From NCBI RefSeq assembly GCF_015709525.1, contig NZ_JADNRA010000027.1:75126-139125 (forward strand): a stretch of DNA of 64,000 nt. Reading direction: 5' to 3'. The stretch comes from Methylocystis sp. L43 (GTDB lineage Bacteria; Pseudomonadota; Alphaproteobacteria; Rhizobiales; Beijerinckiaceae). A program made the translations under genes and the position numbers. This document shows positions 47,199 to 55,642 of this stretch, piece by piece. Below the pieces are notes generated by a model, which did not search any database, was not told where the DNA came from, and worked only from the letters and a program-made list of their open reading frames with translations. The number at the start of each line of letters is the position of its first letter. The stretch's first letter is position 1.

Positions 47199-48595
47199 TC
47201 CTTTCCGCCAAGGGTTTGCGGAAGCATTACGGCGGCGATCCTGGCGTGGACGCGGTGATCTCTGCCGATTTGATCGTTGGCGCAGGCGAGTTCGTTTCGA
47301 TCGTCGGACGATCTGGCTCCGGTAAATCGACGCTGCTCGCCATGGTCGGCGGGCTGACGCCGCCGACGGCGGGCAACGTTCAACTCGCAGGAGACGAGAT
47401 CTGGGATCTTCCCGAGGCGCAGCTTGCCGATATCCGGCGAGAGCGGATCGGCTTCGTCTTTCAGTTCCAGAGTCTCCTTCCGAATCTTCGCGCCATCGAC
47501 AACGTCGCCTTGCCGGCGCTACTCGGTTACAACGTGACGCCAGAATGCGCCTATGCGCGCGCGCAAGGCCTTCTCGCCCGCGTCGGCCTGAGCGATCGGG
47601 TGACAACCTTCCCAGGACAGATGTCCGGCGGCGAGCAGCGTCGCGTCGTCATCGCTCGGGCCCTGATCAACGAACCGCAATTGCTTCTCGGGGACGAACC
47701 CACAAGCGACCTCGACGAGGAGACGGAAGAAGAGATCTTCGCGCTGCTCGATGATTTGCGACGAGAAGAAAATTTCGCCATGGCGCTCGTCACGCACAAC
47801 CATGCGCTGGCGCAACGCGCCGATCGCATGTTTGAGATGCGGCAAGGAATTCTTCTTCCCAGCAGCGCGCCGCGCGCCTTCGTCGCTGCGCCGATCCGCT
47901 ATGCCGAACCGACCGCGCAAAAAACGCCCGCGCCGATCGGCGCCGAGGCAGACGGCGCGCGCGATTTCGAAAAACTCGGCAAGACGCTGTGGGCGACAGC
48001 AGGACGCATCTTCGCCGCCGCAGCGCTTTTGTTCGTCCTCGCGTCGTCAGCGAATTACGGCGTGGCGCGCTACCAGCAGTATGAACTCGACGCCGGTCGG
48101 CAGCGACTCGCCGCCCTCGAAGAACTTGCGACCTCCACCCTCCAGAGCGACATCGCGTCGATTACGCAGCTCGGCGACGGCCGTTATGAGGTGACGATTT
48201 ATCTGGAGAACACAAAAGCCGAACAACCCATTTACGTCATGTCGCCGAGCGTGCAGGGTTTCGTGCAGGTTGGAGTCGGCTGGCAGGAGGCGCCGCTCAC
48301 GCCGATCGACGACGCGACCGCCGCAGTGCTGAAAGTCACAGGCCGGCAGCTCTACCGCTTCGTTTTTGAGGCCCGCCTCGCGAAATTCACCGAATTATTG
48401 CCCCACTACATGCATGTGCGCTTCAGCAACAACATGCTTGTCAGTCCCGAGAGCACGCCCACCAATGAGTTATTTCAGCGGGTCGACAATTATTATGTCT
48501 ATCTGAAACCGGACAATGTCGACGACGCGACGATCGCAAAAGATGTCCGATTTCCCGGGCCGCCTCCGCTCTGGATCTGGATGCCGCCGCACTGA
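47195..48595 (+). CDS. LolD/MacB-type ABC ATPase fused to a membrane-anchored periplasmic domain
   Basis: The protein has 466 residues. The ATPase part (1-225) has Walker A GRSGSGKST, signature MSGGEQRR and Walker B LLLGDEPTSDLDEE. After a linker a single membrane helix (about 268-286, AAALLFVLASSANYG) leads to a domain of about 180 residues with beta-rich character (YEVTIYLENTK, PIYVMSPSVQGFVQVGVGW) ending in PPPLWIWMPPH. LolD-class ATPases normally stop after the nucleotide-binding domain, so this extension is unusual and may be the periplasmic partner of the permease. ATG 47195 lies within the permease stop. Confidence 0.88.
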   Translation: MILSAKGLRKHYGGDPGVDAVISADLIVGAGEFVSIVGRSGSGKSTLLAMVGGLTPPTAGNVQLAGDEIWDLPEAQLADIRRERIGFVFQFQSLLPNLRAIDNVALPALLGYNVTPECAYARAQGLLARVGLSDRVTTFPGQMSGGEQRRVVIARALINEPQLLLGDEPTSDLDEETEEEIFALLDDLRREENFAMALVTHNHALAQRADRMFEMRQGILLPSSAPRAFVAAPIRYAEPTAQKTPAPIGAEADGARDFEKLGKTLWATAGRIFAAAALLFVLASSANYGVARYQQYELDAGRQRLAALEELATSTLQSDIASITQLGDGRYEVTIYLENTKAEQPIYVMSPSVQGFVQVGVGWQEAPLTPIDDATAAVLKVTGRQLYRFVFEARLAKFTELLPHYMHVRFSNNMLVSPESTPTNELFQRVDNYYVYLKPDNVDDATIAKDVRFPGPPPLWIWMPPH

Positions 48596-48930
48596 AGTCG
48601 CGAGCTTTGGCGCCCTTCTCCAGTGTCTCCCTCAAGTCGATGGGCGCAACGGCGCGCTACCAAACGGGCGCATCGAACGGGTTCCAATGGTCAAATAAGG
48701 TGCAAGAAACTATTCATCCTATCAAATAAAAACACTCCCGATCAATTCAGGCGCGTCGCTAAATTACTGAATTGTTTGGGTCTGTACACCGCTTGCCGGG
48801 GCTTATTCAGCTGACGTGACCCCTGGCGGCGACGATCGCAGCATTGCCTTGAGCTACAGAGTGCCCTATCTAAGCAACCAGCTTTATCGGAGCGTATTCG
48901 GCAGTTGTTCGGGTCATTCGGGGAGTAGTC
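48596..48930. promoter_or_regulatory. Promoter region of the stressosome operon, with an inverted repeat
   Basis: This 335-base gap has an AT-rich centre (about 48,690-48,775). CAATTCAG (48,743-48,750) and CTGAATTG (48,767-48,774) form a perfect 8-bp inverted repeat with a 16-base spacer, suited to a dimeric regulator. No gene is visible. The rsbR start at 48931 follows GGGGAGTAGTC. Confidence 0.45.
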
Positions 48931-49791
48931 ATGCCGGCAAACTTTGACGCGCTCGCGAATGCTATCGAACAGAGCGAGAAGGACCTGCTGAGCCGATGGA
49001 TCGCGGCGCTGACGGCGGTGGGCGCCACGCGAAGCGGTCAGACGTCCGACAAGGATTTGAAGGACGCCTGTGGGCGATTTCTGAAAGAGCTGCGCCGCGC
49101 TCTTCAGAATGGCGCCAGCGAAGATATCGCCAGCGAACAGTGGCAAGATGCGCGCGACGTGCTCGAAGAGATTTCGGCGGCCCGCGCGCTGCGCGGATAC
49201 AGCCCCGTCGAGACCGCGCTATTCGTGTTCTCGCTGAAAGAGCCGCTTTTTGATCTGCTGCGGCAAACGCTGGCGCGTGAAAAGCACATGGCGGACGTGC
49301 TGGTCGCCTCGGGGGCGCTTCTCGATCGTCTCGGCTTATTTACCACCGAGGTTTATCAGAAGAGCCGCGAAGAGGTCATCAAGCGTCAACAGGACGAATT
49401 ATTGGAGCTGTCGACTCCGGTCATCCAGCTTTGGGACAAGATTCTCGCGCTGCCGCTCATTGGCACGCTCGATAGCGCACGCACGCAGATCGTGATGGAG
49501 AATCTTCTACAAACGATCGTCGACGCGGGGGCCGAAATCGCCATCATCGACATCACGGGCGTGCCGGCCGTCGATACGTTGGTCGCGCAGCATTTGATCA
49601 AGACGGTGGCGGCGGCGCGGCTCATGGGCGCAGATTGCATCATCAGCGGCATCCGTCCGCAAATCGCTCAGACGATCGTCCATCTGGGACTCGATCTTCA
49701 GGTCGTCTCCAAAGCAACGATGGCGGACGCCCTCTCGCTGGCGTTGAAAAAGACGGGTCAGAAGGTGGAACGCTTGGCGGCGCGGGGCTGA
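48931..49791 (+). CDS. rsbR: Stressosome sensor protein RsbR
   Basis: The 286-residue protein has an N-terminal all-helical RsbR sensory domain (about 1-145, globin-like in the family, no heme ligand evident) and a C-terminal STAS domain. The STAS phosphorylation sites are conserved: the Thr of IDITGVP and a second site near the AARLMGADCIISGIRP segment. RsbR and RsbS build the stressosome that captures RsbT until stress. It begins the rsb operon, with rsbS four bases downstream. Confidence 0.92.
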   Translation: MPANFDALANAIEQSEKDLLSRWIAALTAVGATRSGQTSDKDLKDACGRFLKELRRALQNGASEDIASEQWQDARDVLEEISAARALRGYSPVETALFVFSLKEPLFDLLRQTLAREKHMADVLVASGALLDRLGLFTTEVYQKSREEVIKRQQDELLELSTPVIQLWDKILALPLIGTLDSARTQIVMENLLQTIVDAGAEIAIIDITGVPAVDTLVAQHLIKTVAAARLMGADCIISGIRPQIAQTIVHLGLDLQVVSKATMADALSLALKKTGQKVERLAARG

Positions 49792-49795
49792 TGCG

Positions 49796-50185
49796 GTGGA
49801 TAAGATCCCGATCCTCAAAGTCGGCAAGTGCCTTCTCGTCACGATTCAAATCGACATGCATGACCGCCTCGCCATGGCGCTGCAGGACGATCTGACCAAC
49901 GCGATCGTCACCAGCAGGGCGAAGGGCGTGTTGATCGACGTTTCCGCGCTCGAGATCGTCGATTCCTTCATCGGCCGCATGCTTAGCAACATAGCCAGCG
50001 CGTCACGGGTGCTTGACGCCGTCACCATCGTCGTGGGCATGCGGCCGCATGTCGCGATCACCCTCGTCGAGCTGGGCGTTCAGCTGAGCGGCATTCAGAC
50101 CGCCCGCAACGTCGATAAAGGTCTGGAGACGATCAGCAGGCTGATCGAGCAGTCAGAGTCGACCGATGCTTACGGAGACGATTGA
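49796..50185 (+). CDS. rsbS: Stressosome scaffold protein RsbS
   Basis: The single STAS-domain protein has 129 residues. The phosphorylated Ser lies in IVDSFIGRML, matching Bacillus RsbS (Ser59 in VDSF). GTG 49796 starts five bases after the rsbR stop. It overlaps rsbT by 20 bases. RsbS forms the core with RsbR and is the substrate of RsbT. Confidence 0.92.
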   Translation: MDKIPILKVGKCLLVTIQIDMHDRLAMALQDDLTNAIVTSRAKGVLIDVSALEIVDSFIGRMLSNIASASRVLDAVTIVVGMRPHVAITLVELGVQLSGIQTARNVDKGLETISRLIEQSESTDAYGDD

Positions 50186-50570
50186 AACCGTTCCGATTCG
50201 AAGCTCGGAAGACATCGTTCGCGTTCGGCAGAAAGTCCGCTTTCAAGCTGGCGCAATGGGCATGAGCCTTATCGATCAAACCAAATTCATCACCGCCGCG
50301 AGCGAAATAGCGCGTAACACCTTCGAATATGGCGGAGGCGGCGAACTGGTCATGGAAACCCTTCGCGACGGCGCGCGCCGAGGGTTGCGACTGACGTTTT
50401 TGGACGAAGGTCCTGGCATCGCGGACATTGAACAGGCGATGCGCGATCACTTCACGACAGGCGGGGGGCTTGGGCTGGGTTTGGGAGGCGCAAAGCGGCT
50501 CGTCAACGAGTTCGACATCGAATCTCGACCTGGCGAGGGAACGCGCATCTCGCTCATTCGTTGGAAATGA
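50166..50570 (+). CDS. rsbT: Stressosome switch kinase RsbT
   Basis: The GHKL-type serine/threonine kinase has 134 residues. The N-box reads SEIARNTFEYGGGG and G boxes DEGPGIAD and GGLGLGLGGAKRL. RsbT phosphorylates RsbR and RsbS and on release activates a downstream partner. In Bacillus that partner is the phosphatase RsbU, which is not found here; the two following genes are the likely partners. It overlaps rsbS. Confidence 0.92.
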   Translation: MLTETIETVPIRSSEDIVRVRQKVRFQAGAMGMSLIDQTKFITAASEIARNTFEYGGGGELVMETLRDGARRGLRLTFLDEGPGIADIEQAMRDHFTTGGGLGLGLGGAKRLVNEFDIESRPGEGTRISLIRWK

Positions 50571-50571
50571 C

Positions 50572-51558
50572 ATGCTGTTGCCGGTGGATGATCCTTCGCG
50601 AGTCGCGGAAGTGCGCAGGGCGGCGACGCAGTTGGCGTCGTCACAAGATTTTTCGGAGGAGGCGATCGGCAGAATAGCGATCGTCGCCACTGAACTCGCG
50701 ACCAACATCCTCAAACACGCGAAAAAGGGCGAGTTTTCCATCGATCTCTTCGATGACGCCGACGGGCGGGGCGTCGAACTGCTGGCGCTCGATCGCGGGC
50801 CGGGGCTCGCCGACGTCGCAAAATGTCTCGGCGATGGGTATTCGACCTTCGGCAGTCGTGGCGGCGGACTGGGCGCGGCGCAGCGGCTCTCCAGCACCTT
50901 CGGCATCTACTCGAAGCCTTCGAAGGGCGCAGCGGTGCTGGCGCGTTTTCGCAGGAACGGCGCGGCGTCGAACACCCGGTTCGTGGCGGGCGCGGTCGCG
51001 GTGACATGTCCGGGGGAATCCATCTGCGGCGACGCATGGCTGGCTGCCGAGAGAGGCGGCGCGATCGACCTTCTCGTGGTGGACGGAACGGGGCATGGAC
51101 CGTTTGCGTCTGAAGCTGCGCAGCGCGCCATCTCGACGTTTTCCTCAAGCAAGGACCTGCCGGTCGCGCAGCATGTCGAGCGGATCCATCAGGCCCTTCG
51201 GCCGACCAGAGGCGCGGCGGTAGGCCTTGCGCGTTTGGCCGTCGCGAGCGGCCAGGTGGAATTCTGCGGCGTGGGCAACATCTCCGGCGCGGTCGTCAGC
51301 CCTGGTGAAGCTCGGAGCCTGGTCTCTTACAATGGCATGGCTGGCCATGGGACGCCGCAGATTCGGACCTTTCAGTATGGCCTCGCGAGAGGTAGTGTGG
51401 TCGTTCTGCACAGCGACGGCTTGTCCGCTCGCTGGGATATCGCGCAGTATCCCGGTCTTTGCGGGATGCATCCGGCGCTTATCGCAGGAGTGCTGACGCG
51501 GGATTATCGTCGGGGCCGAGACGACGCCACCATCGTGGCGTTGCGCGCCTTGGGGTGA
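50572..51558 (+). CDS. Fusion of RsbW-like ATPase and SpoIIE/RsbX-type phosphatase
   Basis: The 328-residue protein has an N-terminal GHKL domain (about 1-130, ATELATNILKHAKKG and DRGPGLADV) and a C-terminal PP2C-like domain (about 140-328, ESICGDAWLAAERGG, VVDGTGHGPFASEAA, LHSDGLSARW, GRDDATIVAL). The phosphatase half corresponds to RsbX, which resets RsbR and RsbS. Bacillus RsbX lacks the ATPase domain, so here kinase and phosphatase functions are combined. ATG 50572 is two bases past the rsbT stop. Confidence 0.9.
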   Translation: MLLPVDDPSRVAEVRRAATQLASSQDFSEEAIGRIAIVATELATNILKHAKKGEFSIDLFDDADGRGVELLALDRGPGLADVAKCLGDGYSTFGSRGGGLGAAQRLSSTFGIYSKPSKGAAVLARFRRNGAASNTRFVAGAVAVTCPGESICGDAWLAAERGGAIDLLVVDGTGHGPFASEAAQRAISTFSSSKDLPVAQHVERIHQALRPTRGAAVGLARLAVASGQVEFCGVGNISGAVVSPGEARSLVSYNGMAGHGTPQIRTFQYGLARGSVVVLHSDGLSARWDIAQYPGLCGMHPALIAGVLTRDYRRGRDDATIVALRALG

Positions 51559-51561
51559 GTC

Positions 51562-53685
51562 GTGATGCTTCGCATTTTGTCAGTGTCTTTGAAGGCCGAG
51601 CCGGACATCGTCTTTGCGCGCCAGCGCGCGCGCCAGCTTGCCGGACTGCTTGGATTCGACCGGCAGGATCAGACCCGCATCGCGACGGCGGTGTCCGAGA
51701 TCGCACGCAACGCCGTTGAATATGGCGGCGGCGGATGCGTCAAGTTTTCGCTGGCAGGTTCTACGTCCCCGCAACTGTTCCAGGCGACCATCTCGGACGA
51801 AGGCGCCGGGATCGCCAACCTTGAAGACGTCCTTGCCGGCCGCCATCGCTCCACCACGGGCATGGGCGTCGGGCTGATCGGCGCGCGTCGGCTTGTGGAT
51901 CAGTTTTCCATCCAGTCGACCAGTTCAGGCACCGTTGTGGCTCTCAAAAAGCTGCTGCCTGGAACGGTCAAGGTGTTTTCCCATTCTGATCTTGCGGAAA
52001 TTTCCGATCGCCTGCTGAGGGAAGACGCCAACGACCCAATGATCGAGCTGCGCCGGCAGAATCAGGAGCTTATTTTCAGTCTGGAGGAGGTCGAACGGCA
52101 GCGCAAGGAACTGGCTTCACTGAACGAAGAACTGCACGACACGAACCGCGGGGTGGTCGCTCTTTATTCCGATCTCGACGAAAAGGCGGAGCATCTGCGG
52201 CGCGCGGACAGCCTCAAATCTCGCTTTCTTTCCAACATGACTCACGAGTTCAGGACGCCGCTCAACTCGATATTGGCGCTGACCCACCTGCTGCTCGATC
52301 GGTGTGACGGCGAACTCATGCCTGAGCAGGAGCGACAGATTTCGTTCATCCGGAAGTCGGCGGAGAGCCTGACCGAACTCGTCAACGACCTTCTCGATCT
52401 CGCGAAAGTCGAAGCCGGCAGAATCGAGATCAGGCCCGTCGAATTTCGGATCGGCGATCTCTTCGGCGCCTTGCGCGGCATGCTGCGGCCGCTGCTGGTT
52501 GGAGACAAGGTCAATCTCGTGTTCGAGGACGCTTCGTCGCTGCCGGCGATGTTTAGCGATGAGGCCAAGATTTCACAGGTGCTGCGCAACCTGATTTCGA
52601 ATGCGCTAAAATTCACTGAGGCCGGGGAAATTCATATCAAGGCGTCGATGTCGGACGGGTGCTTCACTTTCACGGTGAAGGACGACGGCATCGGCATCGC
52701 CCCAGAGCATCATGAGCTCATTTTTCAGGAGTTCTCACAGCTCGACAGTCCCATCCAGCGCCGAGTGAGGGGCACGGGACTGGGCCTTCCCTTGTCGAAA
52801 CGGCTGTGCAAGCTTTTGGGCGGCGATATCCAAGTCGACAGCGCGGTCGGCAAGGGATCGACCTTCTCCTTTACGCTGCCAGCCGCCTACGCGGGCGCCA
52901 TGGTGGACCTTGCCGAGCCCTTGATCGAGCCGCCGCCGGAAGATGAGCGCATTCCGGTTCTTGCGATCGAAGACGACCCTGCGGACATGATGGTCTATGA
53001 GGCCACCCTGCGTCACTCTCCTTACAGGCTGATCGGCGCGCGAAACTTGAAGGAGGCGCGCCGGAAAGTTCATGAGGTCAAGCCCCGCGCGATTATTCTC
53101 GATCTCCTACTGGAAGGCGCAGACACTTGGGCGCTGCTGGCTGATCTCAAGAGCGCGCCGGAATCGCAGGGAATCCCGGTTATTGTCGTCTCGACCATTG
53201 AGGACCGCGCGAAAGCGGCGCGGCTCGGCGCTGACGGCTATGGAGTAAAGCCCATTGAACGCGCCTGGCTCCTCGCCAAGCTGCATGAATTGATCGACGA
53301 GACAGAAGCGAAGCGCGTCCTTTTGATCGACGATGACGAGGCCTCGCGCTACATCATCCGTCGATGTCTCGCGGACGAGCCCTACGTTCTCAGCGAAGCC
53401 GCGACCGGCGAAGCGGGTCTGGCGAGCGCCGCCGAACACCTCCCGGATCTGGTGTTGCTCGACCTCAAACTTCCCGGCATCAGCGGCTTCGATGTGCTCG
53501 ATCGGCTGACGGACAATCCAAAAACAGCGCAGGTTCCGATTGTCGTTGTCACGGCGACAGCTCTGAACGAGCACGACCTGGAGCGTCTCGGCGGCGCCAA
53601 GCAAGTCGTCGCAAAAAGCGGGCTTTCGAAAGAGGCGCTCGCTCCTGTAGTGGCTGAGGCGCTCGGCGCGGGAGCCCAGCCATGA
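51562..53685 (+). CDS. Hybrid histidine kinase with an RsbT-like N-terminal ATPase and two receivers
   Basis: The 707-residue protein begins with a domain like RsbT (about 1-140: SEIARNAVEYGGGG, DEGAGIAN, GMGVGLIGARRL). A coiled coil follows (about 155-225), then HisKA with H228 (MTHEFRTPLNS), HATPase (NALKFT, DDGIGIAPEHH, GTGLGLPLSK) and two receiver domains (about 470-585 and 590-700). The first receiver has LDLLLEGAD where the acceptor motif is expected; the second has canonical LLDLKLPG. It thus joins the partner-switch and phosphorelay families in one chain. GTG 51562 and ATG 51565 are both possible starts. Confidence 0.92.
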   Translation: MMLRILSVSLKAEPDIVFARQRARQLAGLLGFDRQDQTRIATAVSEIARNAVEYGGGGCVKFSLAGSTSPQLFQATISDEGAGIANLEDVLAGRHRSTTGMGVGLIGARRLVDQFSIQSTSSGTVVALKKLLPGTVKVFSHSDLAEISDRLLREDANDPMIELRRQNQELIFSLEEVERQRKELASLNEELHDTNRGVVALYSDLDEKAEHLRRADSLKSRFLSNMTHEFRTPLNSILALTHLLLDRCDGELMPEQERQISFIRKSAESLTELVNDLLDLAKVEAGRIEIRPVEFRIGDLFGALRGMLRPLLVGDKVNLVFEDASSLPAMFSDEAKISQVLRNLISNALKFTEAGEIHIKASMSDGCFTFTVKDDGIGIAPEHHELIFQEFSQLDSPIQRRVRGTGLGLPLSKRLCKLLGGDIQVDSAVGKGSTFSFTLPAAYAGAMVDLAEPLIEPPPEDERIPVLAIEDDPADMMVYEATLRHSPYRLIGARNLKEARRKVHEVKPRAIILDLLLEGADTWALLADLKSAPESQGIPVIVVSTIEDRAKAARLGADGYGVKPIERAWLLAKLHELIDETEAKRVLLIDDDEASRYIIRRCLADEPYVLSEAATGEAGLASAAEHLPDLVLLDLKLPGISGFDVLDRLTDNPKTAQVPIVVVTATALNEHDLERLGGAKQVVAKSGLSKEALAPVVAEALGAGAQP

Positions 53686-55052
53686 ACATCGAAAGCGCCC
53701 GTCTATTGGTCGTCGACGACATTGCCGAGGCGCGCTACGCCAAGGTGCGGGCGCTGCAAAAAGCGGGCTGGTCAGTCAGTGAAACGAGCGGCGGTGAGGA
53801 GACGCTCGCCTTCGTCGCCTCGCGCCCGACGGACCTCGTCGTTCTCGATACGATGCTGCCCGACATTCTGGGCACCGAAGTATGTCGAGAGATCAAGCGT
53901 AAGCGGCCCGACATCATGGTGCTGCAGACTTCGGCCACCTTTATTGGGCCTGACGCCAAGGTAACGGCGCTCGACGCGGGCGCCGATGCGTATTTGGTGG
54001 AGCCTGCCGAAGCGCCAGTGCTCGTCGCCACGGTCAGGGCCTTGTTACGCGCGAAAAGCGCTGAGGATCGGCTACGCGTCGCGAATGAAAGCCTCCTCGC
54101 TCGAACTCTCGAGTTGGAAGCGCTGCTCTGTAGCGCGCCTATTGGGCTGGCGTTTTTCGACAAGGCGGGCCGCTGCACGCGCATCAACGATGAAATCGCT
54201 AGCGTCAGCGCGCTCACGGCGAAGGGCCAGATCGGCCGCACATTCAAAGAAATATTTCCAAACAGCGCCAGTTCTCTCGAAATGCTTCTGGGCGAGGTTT
54301 TCTCAACGGGAACCGCTTCGCGGAATATAGAGCTTTCGGAGGGCTCCAGCGCCGCCAGCCGGCACTGGTTGACCGGGTTTTTCCCCGTACGAGACGCTTC
54401 GGGCGACATCACGGCGGCGGGCTGTTGGGCGGTCGATATTTCCGACCGGAAGAGAGCGGAAGAACACAAAGAGCTGCTGATCCATGAACTCGATCACAGG
54501 GTGAAAAACACCCTTACGGTCGTGCAGTCGCTCGCGTCGCAGACGTTTAGAGGCGCCAGCGTCGACGCGAAAGTCGAGGCTTTCGAGAACAGGCTCTGTG
54601 CGCTTTCGGCGGCGCATGACGTTTTGACGCGCGGCAGTTGGAGGGCTGCGGACCTCAGAGAGCTCGTGGTCAAGGCCGCAGAGCTTCATGGAGCGTCCGA
54701 TCGATTCAGCGTTGAAGGTCCCGATCTGAAACTCAAGCCCAAAGCGGCCTTAGCGCTCGCGATGGGATTGCATGAACTTTGTACAAATGCGCTCAAATAC
54801 GGCGCTCTATTGAGCAGCGAGGGGCGGGTAAACGTTTGCTGGAGCATCGAAGGCGAAACCGGCCCGCCCCGGTTGCGCTTGATATGGAAAGAAACAGGAG
54901 GACCGCGCGTCGAAGCGCCGGTTGATCGCGGATTTGGTTCGAAGCTGCTCGAGAAGTCGCTCGCCAGCGACTTAAAAGGAACGATATCCCTCGACTTTTC
55001 TCCCGATGGCGTTACCTGCGCAATGAGCGCCCCTATCGCCGTCTGCGAGTGA
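53682..55052 (+). CDS. REC-PAS-HWE/HisKA_2 histidine kinase
   Basis: The 456-residue protein has an N-terminal receiver (about 5-125) with acceptor Asp in VVLDTMLPD but Glu instead of the conserved Lys (YLVEPAEAP). A PAS-like domain (about 145-255) follows, then an HWE/HisKA_2 dimerisation box HELDHRVKNTLTVVQSLA and a matching ATPase domain (GLHELCTNALKYGAL). Such kinases commonly feed the PhyR-NepR-EcfG general stress response of alphaproteobacteria. The gene overlaps the hybrid kinase by four bases and is followed by a lone receiver. Confidence 0.9.
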   Translation: MNIESARLLVVDDIAEARYAKVRALQKAGWSVSETSGGEETLAFVASRPTDLVVLDTMLPDILGTEVCREIKRKRPDIMVLQTSATFIGPDAKVTALDAGADAYLVEPAEAPVLVATVRALLRAKSAEDRLRVANESLLARTLELEALLCSAPIGLAFFDKAGRCTRINDEIASVSALTAKGQIGRTFKEIFPNSASSLEMLLGEVFSTGTASRNIELSEGSSAASRHWLTGFFPVRDASGDITAAGCWAVDISDRKRAEEHKELLIHELDHRVKNTLTVVQSLASQTFRGASVDAKVEAFENRLCALSAAHDVLTRGSWRAADLRELVVKAAELHGASDRFSVEGPDLKLKPKAALALAMGLHELCTNALKYGALLSSEGRVNVCWSIEGETGPPRLRLIWKETGGPRVEAPVDRGFGSKLLEKSLASDLKGTISLDFSPDGVTCAMSAPIAVCE

Positions 55053-55062
55053 GAGACCAAAC

Positions 55063-55425
55063 ATGCGCGTATTGTTGGTTGAGGACGAGGGGCTGGTCGC
55101 GCTTCTTCTTGAAGAAATGCTGAGCGAACTCGGATATGAAATCGCAGCGCATGCGCAGTGCATTGAAGAAGCGCTGCAACTGGCGGCGGAAGCCGACTAT
55201 GGACTCGCGATTTTGGACGTTAATCTCAATGGCGTGGCGAGCTTTCCGGCTGCCGAGATCGTACGAGACCGTAGGATTCCACTTATTTTCGCAACCGGAT
55301 ACCAACAGTCAAATTTTCAACAGCCATTCCAAGGCGCGCCCAGCGTGCAAAAACCATTTAATAAAGCCGCGTTAGGCTGCGCGATTAGGGCCGCGTTGAG
55401 CTGCAACGCCCTCGGCTCTGTTTGA
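55063..55425 (+). CDS. Single-domain response regulator of the FATGY (FAT GUY) type
   Basis: The 120-residue receiver has acidic residues E7-D8, phosphoacceptor D52 (ILDVNLNG), and the segment LIFATGYQ at residues 75-81, with T78 as the conserved Thr and K97 in QKPF. The FATGY motif marks receivers that shuttle phosphate in the alphaproteobacterial general stress response, together with HWE kinases such as the one encoded just upstream. It closes the rsb operon. Confidence 0.88.
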   Translation: MRVLLVEDEGLVALLLEEMLSELGYEIAAHAQCIEEALQLAAEADYGLAILDVNLNGVASFPAAEIVRDRRIPLIFATGYQQSNFQQPFQGAPSVQKPFNKAALGCAIRAALSCNALGSV

Positions 55426-55642
55426 AGTTCAAAGAGGTCGCACGTGAGCGACCGCCGGCGCGCATCCGTATGGGCTCGCCGAGAGTCTCACGCATATCGT
55501 CACCCAGTCTGATCACCTTCTTGCGCTTGCCGTTTCGCTTTCGGCTGGATTTCCATCGTCGCGATGGGCGCGCTTGGCGTCGCCTATGCGAGCCGCAAGG
55601 TTTTGCGCGCGCACGACTGAAGCGTCGGACGGACGGATTCCC

